Source of the DNA: Roseovarius tolerans
Lineage (GTDB): Bacteria; Pseudomonadota; Alphaproteobacteria; Rhodobacterales; Rhodobacteraceae
NCBI RefSeq assembly: GCF_900109855.1
Contig: NZ_FOBO01000001.1
Coordinates: 248,001 to 312,000 of the forward strand
Direction: 5' to 3'
DNA length: 64,000 bases
The notes under the pieces were generated by a model. The model did no database searches. It saw nothing but the letters and a program-made list of their open reading frames with translations, and had not been told where the DNA came from. Positions 44,674 through 53,747 of the stretch are shown in pieces. The first letter of the stretch is position 1. Each line of letters opens with the position of its first letter. Both the position numbers and the translations under genes were made by a program.

Positions 44674-45804
44674 ATGACAGCATTATTCAACTATAAACTC
44701 AAGGGAACTGACGGATTGGCGCGCACGGGTGTGATTTCCACACCGCGCGGCGAGATCCGCACGCCGGCCTTCATGCCGGTGGGCACGGCGGCGACGGTGA
44801 AGGCGATGATGCCCGAGAGCGTGGCCGCCACCGGCGCGGATATCCTTCTGGGCAACACCTATCACCTGATGCTGCGGCCCGGGGCGGAGCGGGTGGCGAA
44901 CCTGGGCGGTCTGCACCGGTTCATGAACTGGGAGAAGCCGATCCTGACGGATTCGGGCGGCTTTCAGGTGATGAGCCTTGCCGGGCTGCGCAAGCTGACC
45001 GAGGCGGGGGTGACGTTTCGCAGTCATATCGACGGATCAAAACATGAGTTGACGCCGGAGCGGTCGATGGAAATCCAGCGGCTGCTGGGGTCGGATATCG
45101 TGATGTGTTTCGACGAATGCCCGGCGCTGCCTGCGAGTGACACGGCTGTGGCCGATAGCATGCAGCTCAGCATGCGGTGGGCGGCGCGCTCGAAAGAGGC
45201 GTTCGGGGATCGGCCTGGCCATGCGCTTTTCGGGATCATGCAGGGCGGGGTCACGCCCGAGTTGCGCGAGGAAAGTGCCGCCGCGCTTTCCGGGATCGGG
45301 TTTGATGGCTATGCGGTCGGTGGTCTGGCCGTGGGCGAGGGGCAAGCGGCGATGTTCGGCGTGCTGGATTACGCGCCGGGGTTTTTGCCCGAGGACAAGC
45401 CGCGCTACCTGATGGGGGTGGGCAAGCCCGACGATATCGTGGGGGCCGTGAAGCGCGGCATCGACATGATGGATTGCGTGCTGCCATCGCGCTCGGGGCG
45501 CACCGGGCAGGCATGGACGCGACGTGGGCAGGTCAACATCAAGAACGCCCGGCATCAGGATGATCCCAGGCCGCTCGATGAGGCCTGTGGCTGCCCGGCC
45601 TGTCGCAATTACAGCCGCGCCTATCTGCATCATGTGTTCCGCAGTCAGGAGATGATCTCGGGCATGCTGCTGACCTGGCACAACCTGCATTATTACCAGG
45701 AGATCATGGCGGGCATGCGCGCGGCGATTTCTGAGTGGCGGTTCGCGGCGTGGGAAACGGCGTTTCATGCGCTGCGGGCGGAGGGCGATATCGAGCCGTT
45801 GTGA
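44674..45804 (+). CDS. tgt: Queuine/preQ1 tRNA-guanine transglycosylase
   Basis: 376 residues. Catalytic Asp in [12 protein letters not shown], substrate segment [37 protein letters not shown], and the zinc site [18 protein letters not shown]. It exchanges the wobble guanine of GUN-anticodon tRNAs for preQ1. Divergent from the RimB-RimK gene, 67 bases apart. queA, the next enzyme, is at 24.4 kb. Confidence 0.98.
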   Translation: MTALFNYKLKGTDGLARTGVISTPRGEIRTPAFMPVGTAATVKAMMPESVAATGADILLGNTYHLMLRPGAERVANLGGLHRFMNWEKPILTDSGGFQVMSLAGLRKLTEAGVTFRSHIDGSKHELTPERSMEIQRLLGSDIVMCFDECPALPASDTAVADSMQLSMRWAARSKEAFGDRPGHALFGIMQGGVTPELREESAAALSGIGFDGYAVGGLAVGEGQAAMFGVLDYAPGFLPEDKPRYLMGVGKPDDIVGAVKRGIDMMDCVLPSRSGRTGQAWTRRGQVNIKNARHQDDPRPLDEACGCPACRNYSRAYLHHVFRSQEMISGMLLTWHNLHYYQEIMAGMRAAISEWRFAAWETAFHALRAEGDIEPL

Positions 45805-45822
45805 CAGGCGGGGTCGCGCGGC

Positions 45823-46503
45823 CTAGAGAAACCTGTCCGCGAGTTTCTGCAACGCGCTGCGGGTGTCTTCGGGGGCTTCTTGGGGCGGCTCCGGGTCCGG
45901 CACCGGCTTGGTCTTGCGCTCGGGCTTGGGGCGGGGCGGGGTCATGCGCTGCGCGACCGCGTTCTGAAACCGGTCGGGCTTGCCCTGTGCCAGCCACGGC
46001 GCGCCATCGGCAATGCCGCGCATCATGTCGTCGAGCCAGTCCTGATCGGCCTTGGCGAAATCCTGCAACACATAGCCCGCCACCCGGTCCTTGTGTCCCG
46101 GATGCCCGATGCCGAGCCGCACGCGGGCATACTCGGCGCCGATATGGGCATGGATCGAGCGCAATCCGTTATGGCCCGCGTGCCCGCCGCCGGTCTTGAC
46201 GCGCAGCTTGCCGGGGGCAAGGTCCAACTCATCGTGAAAGACGGTCACGTCGCCGGGCGTCAGCTTGTAGAACCGCATCGCCTCGCCCACCGACTGGCCA
46301 CTGAGATTCATGAAGGTGCCGGGCTTGAGCAGGATTACCTTCTCGCCCTCGAGCACGCCCTCGGTGACATGGCCCTGAAACTTGGCCCGCCACGGGCCGA
46401 ACCCGTGATCCCCGGCGATCCGGTCGACGGCCATGAAGCCGATATTGTGGCGATTGCCCGCATATTTCGCCCCCGGATTGCCGAGGCCCACAAAGAGCTG
46501 CAT
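45823..46503 (-). CDS. pth: Peptidyl-tRNA hydrolase
   Basis: About 226 residues from ATG 46503 ([23 protein letters not shown], with the catalytic His and Asn). [37 protein letters not shown] and [20 protein letters not shown] are intact. The C-terminal 45 residues (Pro/Lys/Glu-rich, ending LQKLADRFL) extend past the usual enzyme. It frees tRNA from stalled peptides. It would normally follow rplY directly, but an opposite-strand FkbM gene separates the two here. Confidence 0.95.
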   Translation of the reverse strand: MQLFVGLGNPGAKYAGNRHNIGFMAVDRIAGDHGFGPWRAKFQGHVTEGVLEGEKVILLKPGTFMNLSGQSVGEAMRFYKLTPGDVTVFHDELDLAPGKLRVKTGGGHAGHNGLRSIHAHIGAEYARVRLGIGHPGHKDRVAGYVLQDFAKADQDWLDDMMRGIADGAPWLAQGKPDRFQNAVAQRMTPPRPKPERKTKPVPDPEPPQEAPEDTRSALQKLADRFL

Positions 46504-46578
46504 TGCCCATTTCTCCCGCGTCACTCTAGGATGGTCTAGGGCCTTGGCCTGACGGAATCAACCAAGCGGCGGGGCGGC

Positions 46579-47259
46579 ATGGCAGAGTATGAGATCGATG
46601 ACCTGACGCTCGATGTGCCCGACAGCCTGATCAATGACCGGATCGCGGCAAAACTGGCCTCGGGCAAATACGAGGGACAGGAGGCCGCCGCCGCCCGCAT
46701 GCGCCTGCGCGAAGGCCAGCGGGTGCTGGAACTGGGCGCGGGGATCGGCTATATCGCGGCGCTTTGCGCGCGGGTGGCGGGACCGGCCAATGTCACCACG
46801 GTCGAGGCCAACCCGGTGATGCTGCCGGTGATCCGCGCCAATCTCGACCGCAACGGGGCGGAGGCTGTGACGCTGCTGCATGGCGCGGTGACGGGGCGGG
46901 CGGGCGACGCGGGGGCCATCGCCTTTGACGGGGCGCGCACATTCTGGGCCGGACATATCGCCGATGAGGACAGCGCCCCGGAGCGGGTGGTCGAGGTGCC
47001 GAGGCTTGCGCTCGATGCCTTGCTGGACACGGTGCGCCCGCATCTGGTGATCATGGATATAGAAGGGGCCGAGGAACATCTATTCGATGCGCCCTGGCCG
47101 GATCATGTTCATTCGGTGATGATGGAACTGCATCCGGGGCGTTATCCCGACACCGTGATCCAGCGGATCGTGGATTGCATGTCGGCCTCGGGGCTGACCT
47201 ATGATCCGGGGCCCTCGCGCGGGCGTATCCTGTGCTTTCGCCGGGTGCGCGGGCGATAA
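46579..47259 (+). CDS. FkbM family methyltransferase
   Basis: 226 residues. SAM motif I LRLREGQRVLELGAGIGYIAALCA-like region (GxGxG near residues 53-57), VEANPVMLPVIRANLDRNG, and the FkbM marker LVIMDIEGAEEHLF, where the acidic pair helps bind SAM. FkbM enzymes make O-methyl ethers, often on sugars; the target here is unknown. It stands alone on the plus strand, splitting rplY from pth. Confidence 0.88.
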   Translation: MAEYEIDDLTLDVPDSLINDRIAAKLASGKYEGQEAAAARMRLREGQRVLELGAGIGYIAALCARVAGPANVTTVEANPVMLPVIRANLDRNGAEAVTLLHGAVTGRAGDAGAIAFDGARTFWAGHIADEDSAPERVVEVPRLALDALLDTVRPHLVIMDIEGAEEHLFDAPWPDHVHSVMMELHPGRYPDTVIQRIVDCMSASGLTYDPGPSRGRILCFRRVRGR

Positions 47260-47266
47260 ACGAAAA

Positions 47267-47293
47267 ACGCGGCCGCCGTTTCCGGGGCCGCGT
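47267..47293. terminator. Possible hairpin between FkbM gene and rplY
   Basis: ACGCGGCC (47267-47274) and GGCCGCGT (47286-47293) are complementary with an 11-base loop; only a short T-rich run follows. It lies between convergent genes and may end both, weakly supported. Confidence 0.45.
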
Positions 47294-47320
47294 CGTTTCG
47301 TGTCGCGATGAGGTGGCGGA

Positions 47321-47971
47321 TTACTCCTCCGCGGCGACCTCTTCAGCTTCGACCTCGTCGACCTGATCTTCATCCTCGTCATCCTCCTGGCTGCGCAGCG
47401 CAGAGGGGGCGGAGATGTTGCAGATCACGAAGTCGCGGTCGATCGTCGGCTTGGTGCCCGCGGGCAGGTCAACCATGGAAATCGTCAGCGTGTCGCCGAT
47501 GTTTTCCATCTTGGTCAGATCGACGGTGATCTTTTCGGGGATGTCGCCCGCCGTCACCACAAGTTCGATCTCGGGGCGCACCAAGGTCAGAACGCCGCCC
47601 TTGCGGAGTGCCGCGCATTCTTCCTCGCCCTCGAATTCGACATGGATGAAGAGGTTGATCTTGGTGGTCCGGCGCAGGCGCATGAAATCGACATGCGTCG
47701 GCAGGTCCTTGACAATATCGCGCTGCACGTCGCGGCAGATCACGCGCACATCCTCGTGACCATCGACCTTGAGGTTGAAGAGCGTGGACTTGAAGCGTCC
47801 CGCCTTCAGGCGCTTGATCAGCGCGTTATAGGGCAGTTGGATTGCCAGCGGCTCTTTGTCGCCACCGAACACGATACCCGGAACCAGATGCGCACGGCGC
47901 ACCGCACGAGCGGCGCCCTTGCCCGTCCCCGTGCGTTCCTGGGCGTGAAGATCAGGAATTTCTCCAGCCAT
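47321..47971 (-). CDS. rplY: 50S ribosomal protein L25 (CTC family)
   Basis: 216 residues. [37 protein letters not shown] is the L25 5S-rRNA binding N-domain; the CTC-type C-terminal beta domain follows ([30 protein letters not shown]-like region). The last 30 residues are highly acidic ([15 protein letters not shown]), as in many alphaproteobacterial L25 proteins. It binds 5S rRNA in the central protuberance of the large subunit. Confidence 0.96.
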   Translation of the reverse strand: MAGEIPDLHAQERTGTGKGAARAVRRAHLVPGIVFGGDKEPLAIQLPYNALIKRLKAGRFKSTLFNLKVDGHEDVRVICRDVQRDIVKDLPTHVDFMRLRRTTKINLFIHVEFEGEEECAALRKGGVLTLVRPEIELVVTAGDIPEKITVDLTKMENIGDTLTISMVDLPAGTKPTIDRDFVICNISAPSALRSQEDDEDEDQVDEVEAEEVAAEE

Positions 47972-48086
47972 TTTGAATTCTCCATAGGTTAGAGCGGGGC
48001 TCCTCCAAGGCTGTAGCCCCGCGTGAAATTGCGCCTATAGAGCACGCTGGCTTGCTTGAAAAGGGCCAAACGGCATGGCCTGCGGC

Positions 48087-48108
48087 TTCTTTTTGGCAAA
48101 AATACTCA
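48087..48108 (+). repeat. Short dispersed motif, copy 2
   Basis: TTCTTTTTG followed by GCAAAAATACTCA, nearly identical to 6788-6809 (three differences in 22). It lies in the 161-base gap between lldD (ends 48133) and rplY (starts 47971), in opposite orientation to both genes. Confidence 0.5.
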
Positions 48109-48132
48109 AATTCCGGCACTGGCCACGGGGCG

Positions 48133-49296
48133 TTACTCCCACTCGCCCGAGAACCCCTTGGGCACCATCAGGATATCGCGGTCGAGATCATGCACGTCGC
48201 GCCGCCCGCAGAGGCCCATGGTGGTATCGAGTTCCTTGCAGATCACCTCCAGTGTCTTGCTGACACCGGACTCGCCCATCGCCCCCAGCCCGTAGACGAA
48301 GGCGCGCCCGATATAGGTGCCCTTGGCGCCCATGGCGAGGGCCTTGAGCACGTCCTGACCCGAGCGGATGCCGCTGTCGAGATGCACCTCGATCTTGTCG
48401 CCCACCGCATCCATGATCGCGGGCAGGGCGCGGATGGCTGAGAGCGCGCCGTCAAGCTGCCGCCCGCCGTGGTTCGACACGATGATCGCGTCTGCCCCCA
48501 CGTTCAGCGCCTCAAGCGCATCGCGCGGGTCCATGATGCCCTTGATGATGAGGGGGCCGTCCCACATCTTGCGGAACACGCGGATGCGGTCCCAGTCGAG
48601 CGCCTGATCGAACGCCTCTGATGTCCAGGCCGAGAGCGAGGAGGGATCGGTCACGCCCTTGGCGTGGCCCACGATATTGCCGAAGCTGCGCCGCTTGGTG
48701 CCCAGCATGCCAAGGCCCCAATGCACCTTGGTCATCATATTGGCGACGCTGGCCGGCGTCAGTTTGGGCGGGGCGCTGAGGCCGTTCTTGAGGTCCTTGT
48801 GCCGCTGCCCCAGCATCTGCAGATCGACCGTGATCATCGCCGCCGAACATTTGGCATCGCGCGCCCGATCGAACAGCCGCTGCATGAAATCGTCGTCCTT
48901 GAGCGTGTAGACCTGAAACCAGAACGGCTTTTCGGTGTGCTCCGCCACATCCTCGATGGAGCAGATCGACATGGTCGAGAGCGTGAAGGGCACGCCGAAT
49001 TTCTCGGCTGCGCGGGCCGCCTTGATCTCGCCATCGGCGTGCTGCATGCCGGTGAGGCCCACCGGCGCGAGGCCCACCGGCATCGCCACGTCCTGCCCGA
49101 TCATCTTTGTCGCGAGGTTGCGCCCGGTCATGTCGATGGCGACGCGCTGTTTGAGATAGATGCGGTCGAAATCGGAGGTGTTCTCGCGGAAGGTCTGTTC
49201 CGACCAGCTGCCCGACTCCGCGTAGTCGTAGAACATCTTGGGCACGCGGCGGCGGTAGATCCGCTTGAGATCGTCGATATTGGTGATGACGGGCAT
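48133..49296 (-). CDS. lldD: FMN-dependent alpha-hydroxy-acid dehydrogenase (L-lactate dehydrogenase type)
   Basis: 387 residues, TIM-barrel FMN enzyme. N-terminal DLKRIYRRRVPKMFYDYAESGSWSEQTFREN, FMN-binding APVGLTGMQHADGEIKAARAAEKFGVPFTLSTMSICSIE, and the catalytic VSNHGGRQLDG with the active-site His and Arg, then HLDSGIRSGQDVLKALAMGAKG. It oxidises a short 2-hydroxy acid, most likely L-lactate, and passes electrons to the quinone pool. A palindrome 17-37 bases upstream of the start codon is a likely operator. No lactate permease gene is adjacent. Confidence 0.92.
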   Translation of the reverse strand: MPVITNIDDLKRIYRRRVPKMFYDYAESGSWSEQTFRENTSDFDRIYLKQRVAIDMTGRNLATKMIGQDVAMPVGLAPVGLTGMQHADGEIKAARAAEKFGVPFTLSTMSICSIEDVAEHTEKPFWFQVYTLKDDDFMQRLFDRARDAKCSAAMITVDLQMLGQRHKDLKNGLSAPPKLTPASVANMMTKVHWGLGMLGTKRRSFGNIVGHAKGVTDPSSLSAWTSEAFDQALDWDRIRVFRKMWDGPLIIKGIMDPRDALEALNVGADAIIVSNHGGRQLDGALSAIRALPAIMDAVGDKIEVHLDSGIRSGQDVLKALAMGAKGTYIGRAFVYGLGAMGESGVSKTLEVICKELDTTMGLCGRRDVHDLDRDILMVPKGFSGEWE

Positions 49297-49312
49297 GGGG
49301 CACTCCGGAAAA

Positions 49313-49333
49313 TTGGTAAATATGCTTTACCAA
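49313..49333. promoter_or_regulatory. Palindromic operator upstream of lldD
   Basis: TTGGTAAA (49313-49320), TATGC, TTTACCAA (49326-49333): perfect 8-bp inverted repeat, AT-rich against a GC-rich background, placed where a repressor would block lldD. TTGGT/ACCAA ends recall GntR- or LacI-family operators. No regulator gene is adjacent. Confidence 0.6.
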
Positions 49334-49499
49334 CCCAGCAGCATCTGCGCAATCGTCGCCGGTGCCGCACGGGGATGCCGGGTCGGGAGAGGCCGTGCCA
49401 CGCGCGTCGGTGCCGTGTCCTCGGCCGGGTGGTGCTACATCGGCTGTGCATTTTCTCCATTGTAATTGCCGCCCGCAACGCATTAGTGTGAGATTGCGG

Positions 49500-49835
49500 T
49501 GACGGGTGCGATTTTTTGCCCCGACCACAAGAGATTCGCTGTTTCAGCCTCCTGCCGGACCGACAAATCCGCGAGGGCCGAACAGACCGATTGGGCCCCG
49601 GACCGGGGCTGCATACACGCCTGAAACCCCGACAAGGTGCCTCAGGCCTTGAATTGGCCCGCAAGGGCCGGAGAAGAAGAACCGCGATGAAGCGCGCGAG
49701 ACTTTACAGCGTCATACAGGCAGGGACCACATGCGTCCCGCCCATGCGCACGCCCGCTATCGCCCCTATCAGACATCAGCCGCAACGCGCCGCTCCTCCG
49801 GGGGCGTGTGCCGCGCCGCGATGCATACGGAAAAC
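49500..49835 (+). promoter_or_regulatory. Long putative 5' leader of rne
   Basis: The 539-base gap 49297-49835 has no convincing gene. Its second half, running into rne, contains hairpins GCCCC/GGGGC (49595-49609) and GGCCC-GCAA-GGGCC (49656-49669), the latter with a GNRA-type loop, followed by GGAGAAGAAGAACC. RNase E genes of other bacteria carry long structured leaders through which the enzyme limits its own mRNA; that parallel is inference. The transcription start was not identified with confidence. Confidence 0.4.
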
Positions 49836-52523
49836 ATGGCCAAGAAAATGCTTATTGATGCCACCCACGCGGAGGAAACCCGCGTCGTGGTGGTCGACGG
49901 AAACAAGGTCGAGGAATTCGATTTCGAATCCGAGAACAAGCGCCAGCTTGCTGGCAACATCTATCTCGCAAAGGTAACCCGGGTCGAACCGTCACTGCAG
50001 GCGGCGTTCATCGATTACGGTGGCAACCGGCACGGTTTCCTCGCCTTTTCGGAAATCCACCCTGATTACTATCAGATTCCGGTCGCCGACCGCGAGGCGC
50101 TGATGGCCGAGGAAGAGGCGCTTGCGCAGGCTCAGCAGGAAGAAGAGGAAAAGCCCAAGCGCTCCTCTCGCTCCCGGTCGCGGTCGCGCGCGAAACCCAA
50201 GGCTGAAAAGACCGTCTCGGATGACGCGGTGACCACCGGTGACATCTCGGGGATGGAGACCATCGACCTCAACGAGGACGAGACCGAGGAGGAAGGCACG
50301 TCGCCGATGGAGCGCGTGGCCGAGACCCCGGTCGAGGAACCCGCCGAAGATTGCGCCGCAGAACAGGGTGCCGACAGCGCGACGTCCGAGGGCGACGAGG
50401 ATGACGGGGATACCCGCGATCACGCCAGCCACGATGACAGTATCGAATCCGTCGCCGATGAGGATGACAGCGAGGACCTGCGCCCGGTGCGCAAGCCGCG
50501 CGCGCGGCGCTACAAGATCCAGGAGGTGATCAAGGTCCGCCAGATCATGCTCGTGCAGGTCGTCAAGGAAGAGCGCGGCAACAAGGGCGCTGCGCTGACC
50601 ACGTATCTCAGCCTCGCCGGTCGTTACTGCGTACTGATGCCCAACACCGCGCGCGGTGGTGGCATTTCCCGCAAGATCACGCTGGCGGCCGACCGCAAGA
50701 AGCTCAAGGAGATCGCCACCGAGATCGACGTGCCCAAGGGCGCGGGCCTGATCATCCGCACGGCAGGCGCCAAGCGCACCAAGGCCGAGATCAAGCGCGA
50801 TTACGAATATCTCCAGCGGCTGTGGGAGCAGATCCGCGAGTTGACGCTGAAATCCATCGCGCCCGCCAAGATCTACGAGGAAGGCAACCTGATCAAACGC
50901 TCGATCCGCGATCTCTATAACCGCGAGATCGACGAGGTTCTGGTCGAGGGGGAAATGGGCTACCGGATCGCCAAGGACTTCATGAAGATGATCATGCCGT
51001 CCCATGCGAAGAACGTTAAACACTATGTCGATCAGCAGCCGCTTTTCGCGCGCCATCAGGTCGAAAGCTACCTGAGCGGCATGTTCAATCCGACGGTGCA
51101 GCTCAAATCCGGCGGCTATATCGTGATCGGTGTGACCGAGGCGCTTGTCGCCATCGACGTCAACTCGGGTCGGGCCACCAAGGAAGGCTCGATCGAGGAA
51201 ACCGCGACCAAGACCAACCTCGAGGCCGCCGACGAGGTTGCCCGTCAGTTGCGCCTGCGCGATCTTGCCGGGCTGATCGTGATCGACTTCATCGACATGG
51301 ACGAACGGCGCAACAATGCGTCAGTCGAAAAGCGCATGAAGGAGCGGCTCAAAACCGACCGTGCCCGCATCCAGGTGGGGCGCATCTCGGGCTTTGGCCT
51401 GATGGAAATGTCGCGCCAGCGTCTGCGTCCCGGCATGATCGAGGCGACCACGCAGCCTTGCCCGACCTGCCATGGTACCGGCCTTATCCGCTCGGATGAC
51501 AACCTTGCGCTGTCGATCCTGCGGCAGGTCGAGGAAGAAGGCGTGCGCCGCCGCTCGCGCGAGGTTCTGCTGAAATGCCCGGTGGGCATCGCCAACTACC
51601 TGATGAACCAGAAACGCGACCACGTGGCCCAGATCGAGGCGCGCTATGGCCTTTCCGTCCGGATTGAGGGCGATCCGACGCTGGTCAGCCCCGATTTCAC
51701 GATGGAGAAGTTCAAGACCGCGACGCGCACCGTGCCCGAGCCCGATGCGGCGCAGTTCGTCTCTGCCGGGGCGGCGCTGATGGTCGAGATCGACGAGACC
51801 GAGGAGGACGTGATCGCCGACGAGGTGGAGCCCACGCCCGGGACCACTCCAGAAGCCAATGGCGATGACGACGACAAGCCCAAGAAAAAGCGCCGCCGCT
51901 CGCGCAGCCGTGGCCGCCGCAAGCCCAAGAATGGTGGCGAGGGGCAGCAGGAGAACGGCCAGACCGAGACCTCGGGTGAGGCTGGAGATCAGGGCCAGGA
52001 GACGCCGGTCGAGGCCAGTGGCGATAGCGCGGCACAGTCTGCCGCCGCCGAGACCGCCCCAGTTGCCGAACAGGCCGAGGCAGAGGCCCCCAAGCCGAAA
52101 CCCAAACGCCCCAGCCGCTCGCGCAAGAAGGCACCGGCCAAGGCAGATGGCGACGCGGCCCCGGCAGACGCCGAGGCGACAGCAGAGGCCAAGCCCGAAG
52201 ACATGGCTCAGGAAGATCCCAAGCCCAAGCCACGCTCGCGCTCTGTCTCGCGCAAGAAGAAAGAGCCCGAGGCGAGCCCGGTCGTGGAAGAGGTCGCCGC
52301 TGCGGCTGATCCCATCCCCGAGCCGGAACCGGCACCCGCGCCCGAGCCAGCGGCAGAGGTTCAGCCTCAACCGGAGCCCGCACCGCAGCCGGAGCCGACG
52401 CCCGAGCCGGTCGCGGAAGAGCCCGCCAAGGCCCCGGAGCCCGAGCCGGAAGCCGAAACCGTAACCGAAGATTCGGCACCGGCCAAGCCCAAGCGGCGCG
52501 GCTGGTGGTCACTGGGCGGTTAA
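49836..52523 (+). CDS. rne: Ribonuclease E (RNase E/G family)
   Basis: About 895 residues from ATG 49836 (MAKKMLIDATHAEETRVVV); the upstream in-frame start at 49731 adds 35 unconserved residues. The S1 domain is split by an insert of about 130 residues (roughly 90-225) that is first Arg/Ser/Lys-rich then strongly acidic. The catalytic core follows: VAIDVNSGRATKEGSIEETATKTN, VIDFIDMDERRNN with the metal-binding Asp, and the zinc-link CPTCHGTG. The C-terminal third is disordered, with Lys/Arg and then Pro/Glu repeats, ending RRGWWSLGG; it should scaffold the degradosome. It starts decay and processing of most RNAs. Confidence 0.96.
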   Translation: MAKKMLIDATHAEETRVVVVDGNKVEEFDFESENKRQLAGNIYLAKVTRVEPSLQAAFIDYGGNRHGFLAFSEIHPDYYQIPVADREALMAEEEALAQAQQEEEEKPKRSSRSRSRSRAKPKAEKTVSDDAVTTGDISGMETIDLNEDETEEEGTSPMERVAETPVEEPAEDCAAEQGADSATSEGDEDDGDTRDHASHDDSIESVADEDDSEDLRPVRKPRARRYKIQEVIKVRQIMLVQVVKEERGNKGAALTTYLSLAGRYCVLMPNTARGGGISRKITLAADRKKLKEIATEIDVPKGAGLIIRTAGAKRTKAEIKRDYEYLQRLWEQIRELTLKSIAPAKIYEEGNLIKRSIRDLYNREIDEVLVEGEMGYRIAKDFMKMIMPSHAKNVKHYVDQQPLFARHQVESYLSGMFNPTVQLKSGGYIVIGVTEALVAIDVNSGRATKEGSIEETATKTNLEAADEVARQLRLRDLAGLIVIDFIDMDERRNNASVEKRMKERLKTDRARIQVGRISGFGLMEMSRQRLRPGMIEATTQPCPTCHGTGLIRSDDNLALSILRQVEEEGVRRRSREVLLKCPVGIANYLMNQKRDHVAQIEARYGLSVRIEGDPTLVSPDFTMEKFKTATRTVPEPDAAQFVSAGAALMVEIDETEEDVIADEVEPTPGTTPEANGDDDDKPKKKRRRSRSRGRRKPKNGGEGQQENGQTETSGEAGDQGQETPVEASGDSAAQSAAAETAPVAEQAEAEAPKPKPKRPSRSRKKAPAKADGDAAPADAEATAEAKPEDMAQEDPKPKPRSRSVSRKKKEPEASPVVEEVAAAADPIPEPEPAPAPEPAAEVQPQPEPAPQPEPTPEPVAEEPAKAPEPEPEAETVTEDSAPAKPKRRGWWSLGG

Positions 52524-52571
52524 CGCCTCGCCCGGTCACGGTCCAAATGTGACAGTCGGACGCTGAAATCG

Positions 52572-52607
52572 ACAAACGCCGCGCAACCCTCGTTGCGCGG
52601 CGTTTGT
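52572..52607. terminator. Bidirectional hairpin terminator between rne and tusA
   Basis: ACAAACGCCGCGCAAC (52572-52587), loop CCTC, GTTGCGCGGCGTTTGT (52592-52607): a perfect 16-bp stem, lying between convergent genes. No long T-run follows, so termination may depend on the stem alone. Confidence 0.75.
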
Positions 52608-52615
52608 CTTGGGCC

Positions 52616-52846
52616 TCAGCCCGTCTTGCGGATGAGATAGGTCTGAACCCCGGCCTCGTCGCTGGACGAGATCAGCTCATGGCCGGATTCGGCGCAGAAA
52701 TGCGGCACGTCGATCACCGCCGCCGGATCATCGGCGTAAAGCGCGATCAGCGCGCCCGCGTCCAATGATTTCAAGCGCTTACGCAGCTTGAGAACGGGTA
52801 GGGGGCACAGAAGGCCACAGGCGTCGAGGGTGTCATTCGGGGTCAT
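52616..52846 (-). CDS. tusA: Sulfurtransferase TusA family protein
   Basis: 76 residues. LDACGLLCPLPVLKLRKRLKSLDAG holds the CPxP motif with the sulfur-carrying cysteine (C14). TusA-type proteins accept persulfide and pass it on for tRNA thiolation or molybdenum cofactor work. It is divergent from ccdA and convergent with rne. Which partner it serves cannot be told from the neighbourhood. Confidence 0.93.
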   Translation of the reverse strand: MTPNDTLDACGLLCPLPVLKLRKRLKSLDAGALIALYADDPAAVIDVPHFCAESGHELISSSDEAGVQTYLIRKTG

Positions 52847-52928
52847 GGCCGATCAGATAGCGGCCTTGTTACAGCCTGTCCACAAGGATGTGACCCTTTG
52901 CTGCGTGACGCGGCGGGGTGGACGGGTT

Positions 52929-53693
52929 ATGTGTGACCCCATGTTCGGAATCGAAATCATAGACGCCGCTTTGCTGCCGGCCATGCTCGTGGCCTTAGTT
53001 GCTGGAATCATTTCGTTTTTAAGCCCCTGCGTGCTGCCCATCGTGCCGCCTTACCTCGCCTATATCAGCGGTGTCAGCCTCAATGACCTGACCGAGAGCG
53101 GCAGTCAACGCGCCCGTGCCGTGGTGCCCGCGTTGTTCTTTGTGCTGGGGCTGTCGACGGTGTTCCTGTTTCTGGGCTTCACCGCGTCGGCGATCGGCAC
53201 GGTGTTCCTGCAATATCAAGGCTATTTCAACACGGTAGCGGGCATACTTGTGATGGCCTTCGGGGCGCATTTCGTGGGCGTCTACCGGTTCAAGTTTCTC
53301 GACCGTGAGGCGCGGCTTGATGCGGGCGACCGGGGCGGATCGTCCTTCGGGGCCTATATCCTTGGCCTCGCCTTCGCCTTTGGCTGGACGCCCTGCATCG
53401 GCCCGCAACTGGGCGCGATCCTGTCGCTTGCCGCCTCCGAGGCCAATGTCGCGCGCGGCACCTCGTTGCTGGCGGTCTATGCCATCGGGCTGGGGGTTCC
53501 GTTCATTCTTGTGGCCGCATTCCTGCCGCGCCTTCAATGGCTTATGGGCTGGATGAAGCGGCATATGGAACAGATCGAGCGGGTGATGGGCCTGCTGTTG
53601 TGGACCATCGGATTGCTGATGCTAACCGGCGGTTTCTCGGCGTTTTCCTTCTGGCTGCTGGAGACGTTCCCGGCCCTCGCCGTGCTTGGATAG
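52929..53693 (+). CDS. ccdA: Cytochrome c biogenesis protein CcdA
   Basis: About 254 residues, six hydrophobic segments. The two redox cysteines lie in helix 1 (FLSPCVLPIVPPYL, C34) and helix 4 (GWTPCIGPQLG). CcdA carries electrons from cytoplasmic thioredoxin to periplasmic thiol proteins for c-type cytochrome assembly. ATG 52929 (MCDPMFGIEIID) or ATG 52941 (MFGIEIID) are both possible; a longer frame from 52788 runs through tusA and is rejected. With ccmI at 4 kb it shows a System I cytochrome c pathway. Confidence 0.93.
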   Translation: MCDPMFGIEIIDAALLPAMLVALVAGIISFLSPCVLPIVPPYLAYISGVSLNDLTESGSQRARAVVPALFFVLGLSTVFLFLGFTASAIGTVFLQYQGYFNTVAGILVMAFGAHFVGVYRFKFLDREARLDAGDRGGSSFGAYILGLAFAFGWTPCIGPQLGAILSLAASEANVARGTSLLAVYAIGLGVPFILVAAFLPRLQWLMGWMKRHMEQIERVMGLLLWTIGLLMLTGGFSAFSFWLLETFPALAVLG

Positions 53694-53747
53694 CGCCTTA
53701 CGCTTGCCCGATTTTCGCGCTAGGCTCTGGCCGACAAGAGGTTGGTC

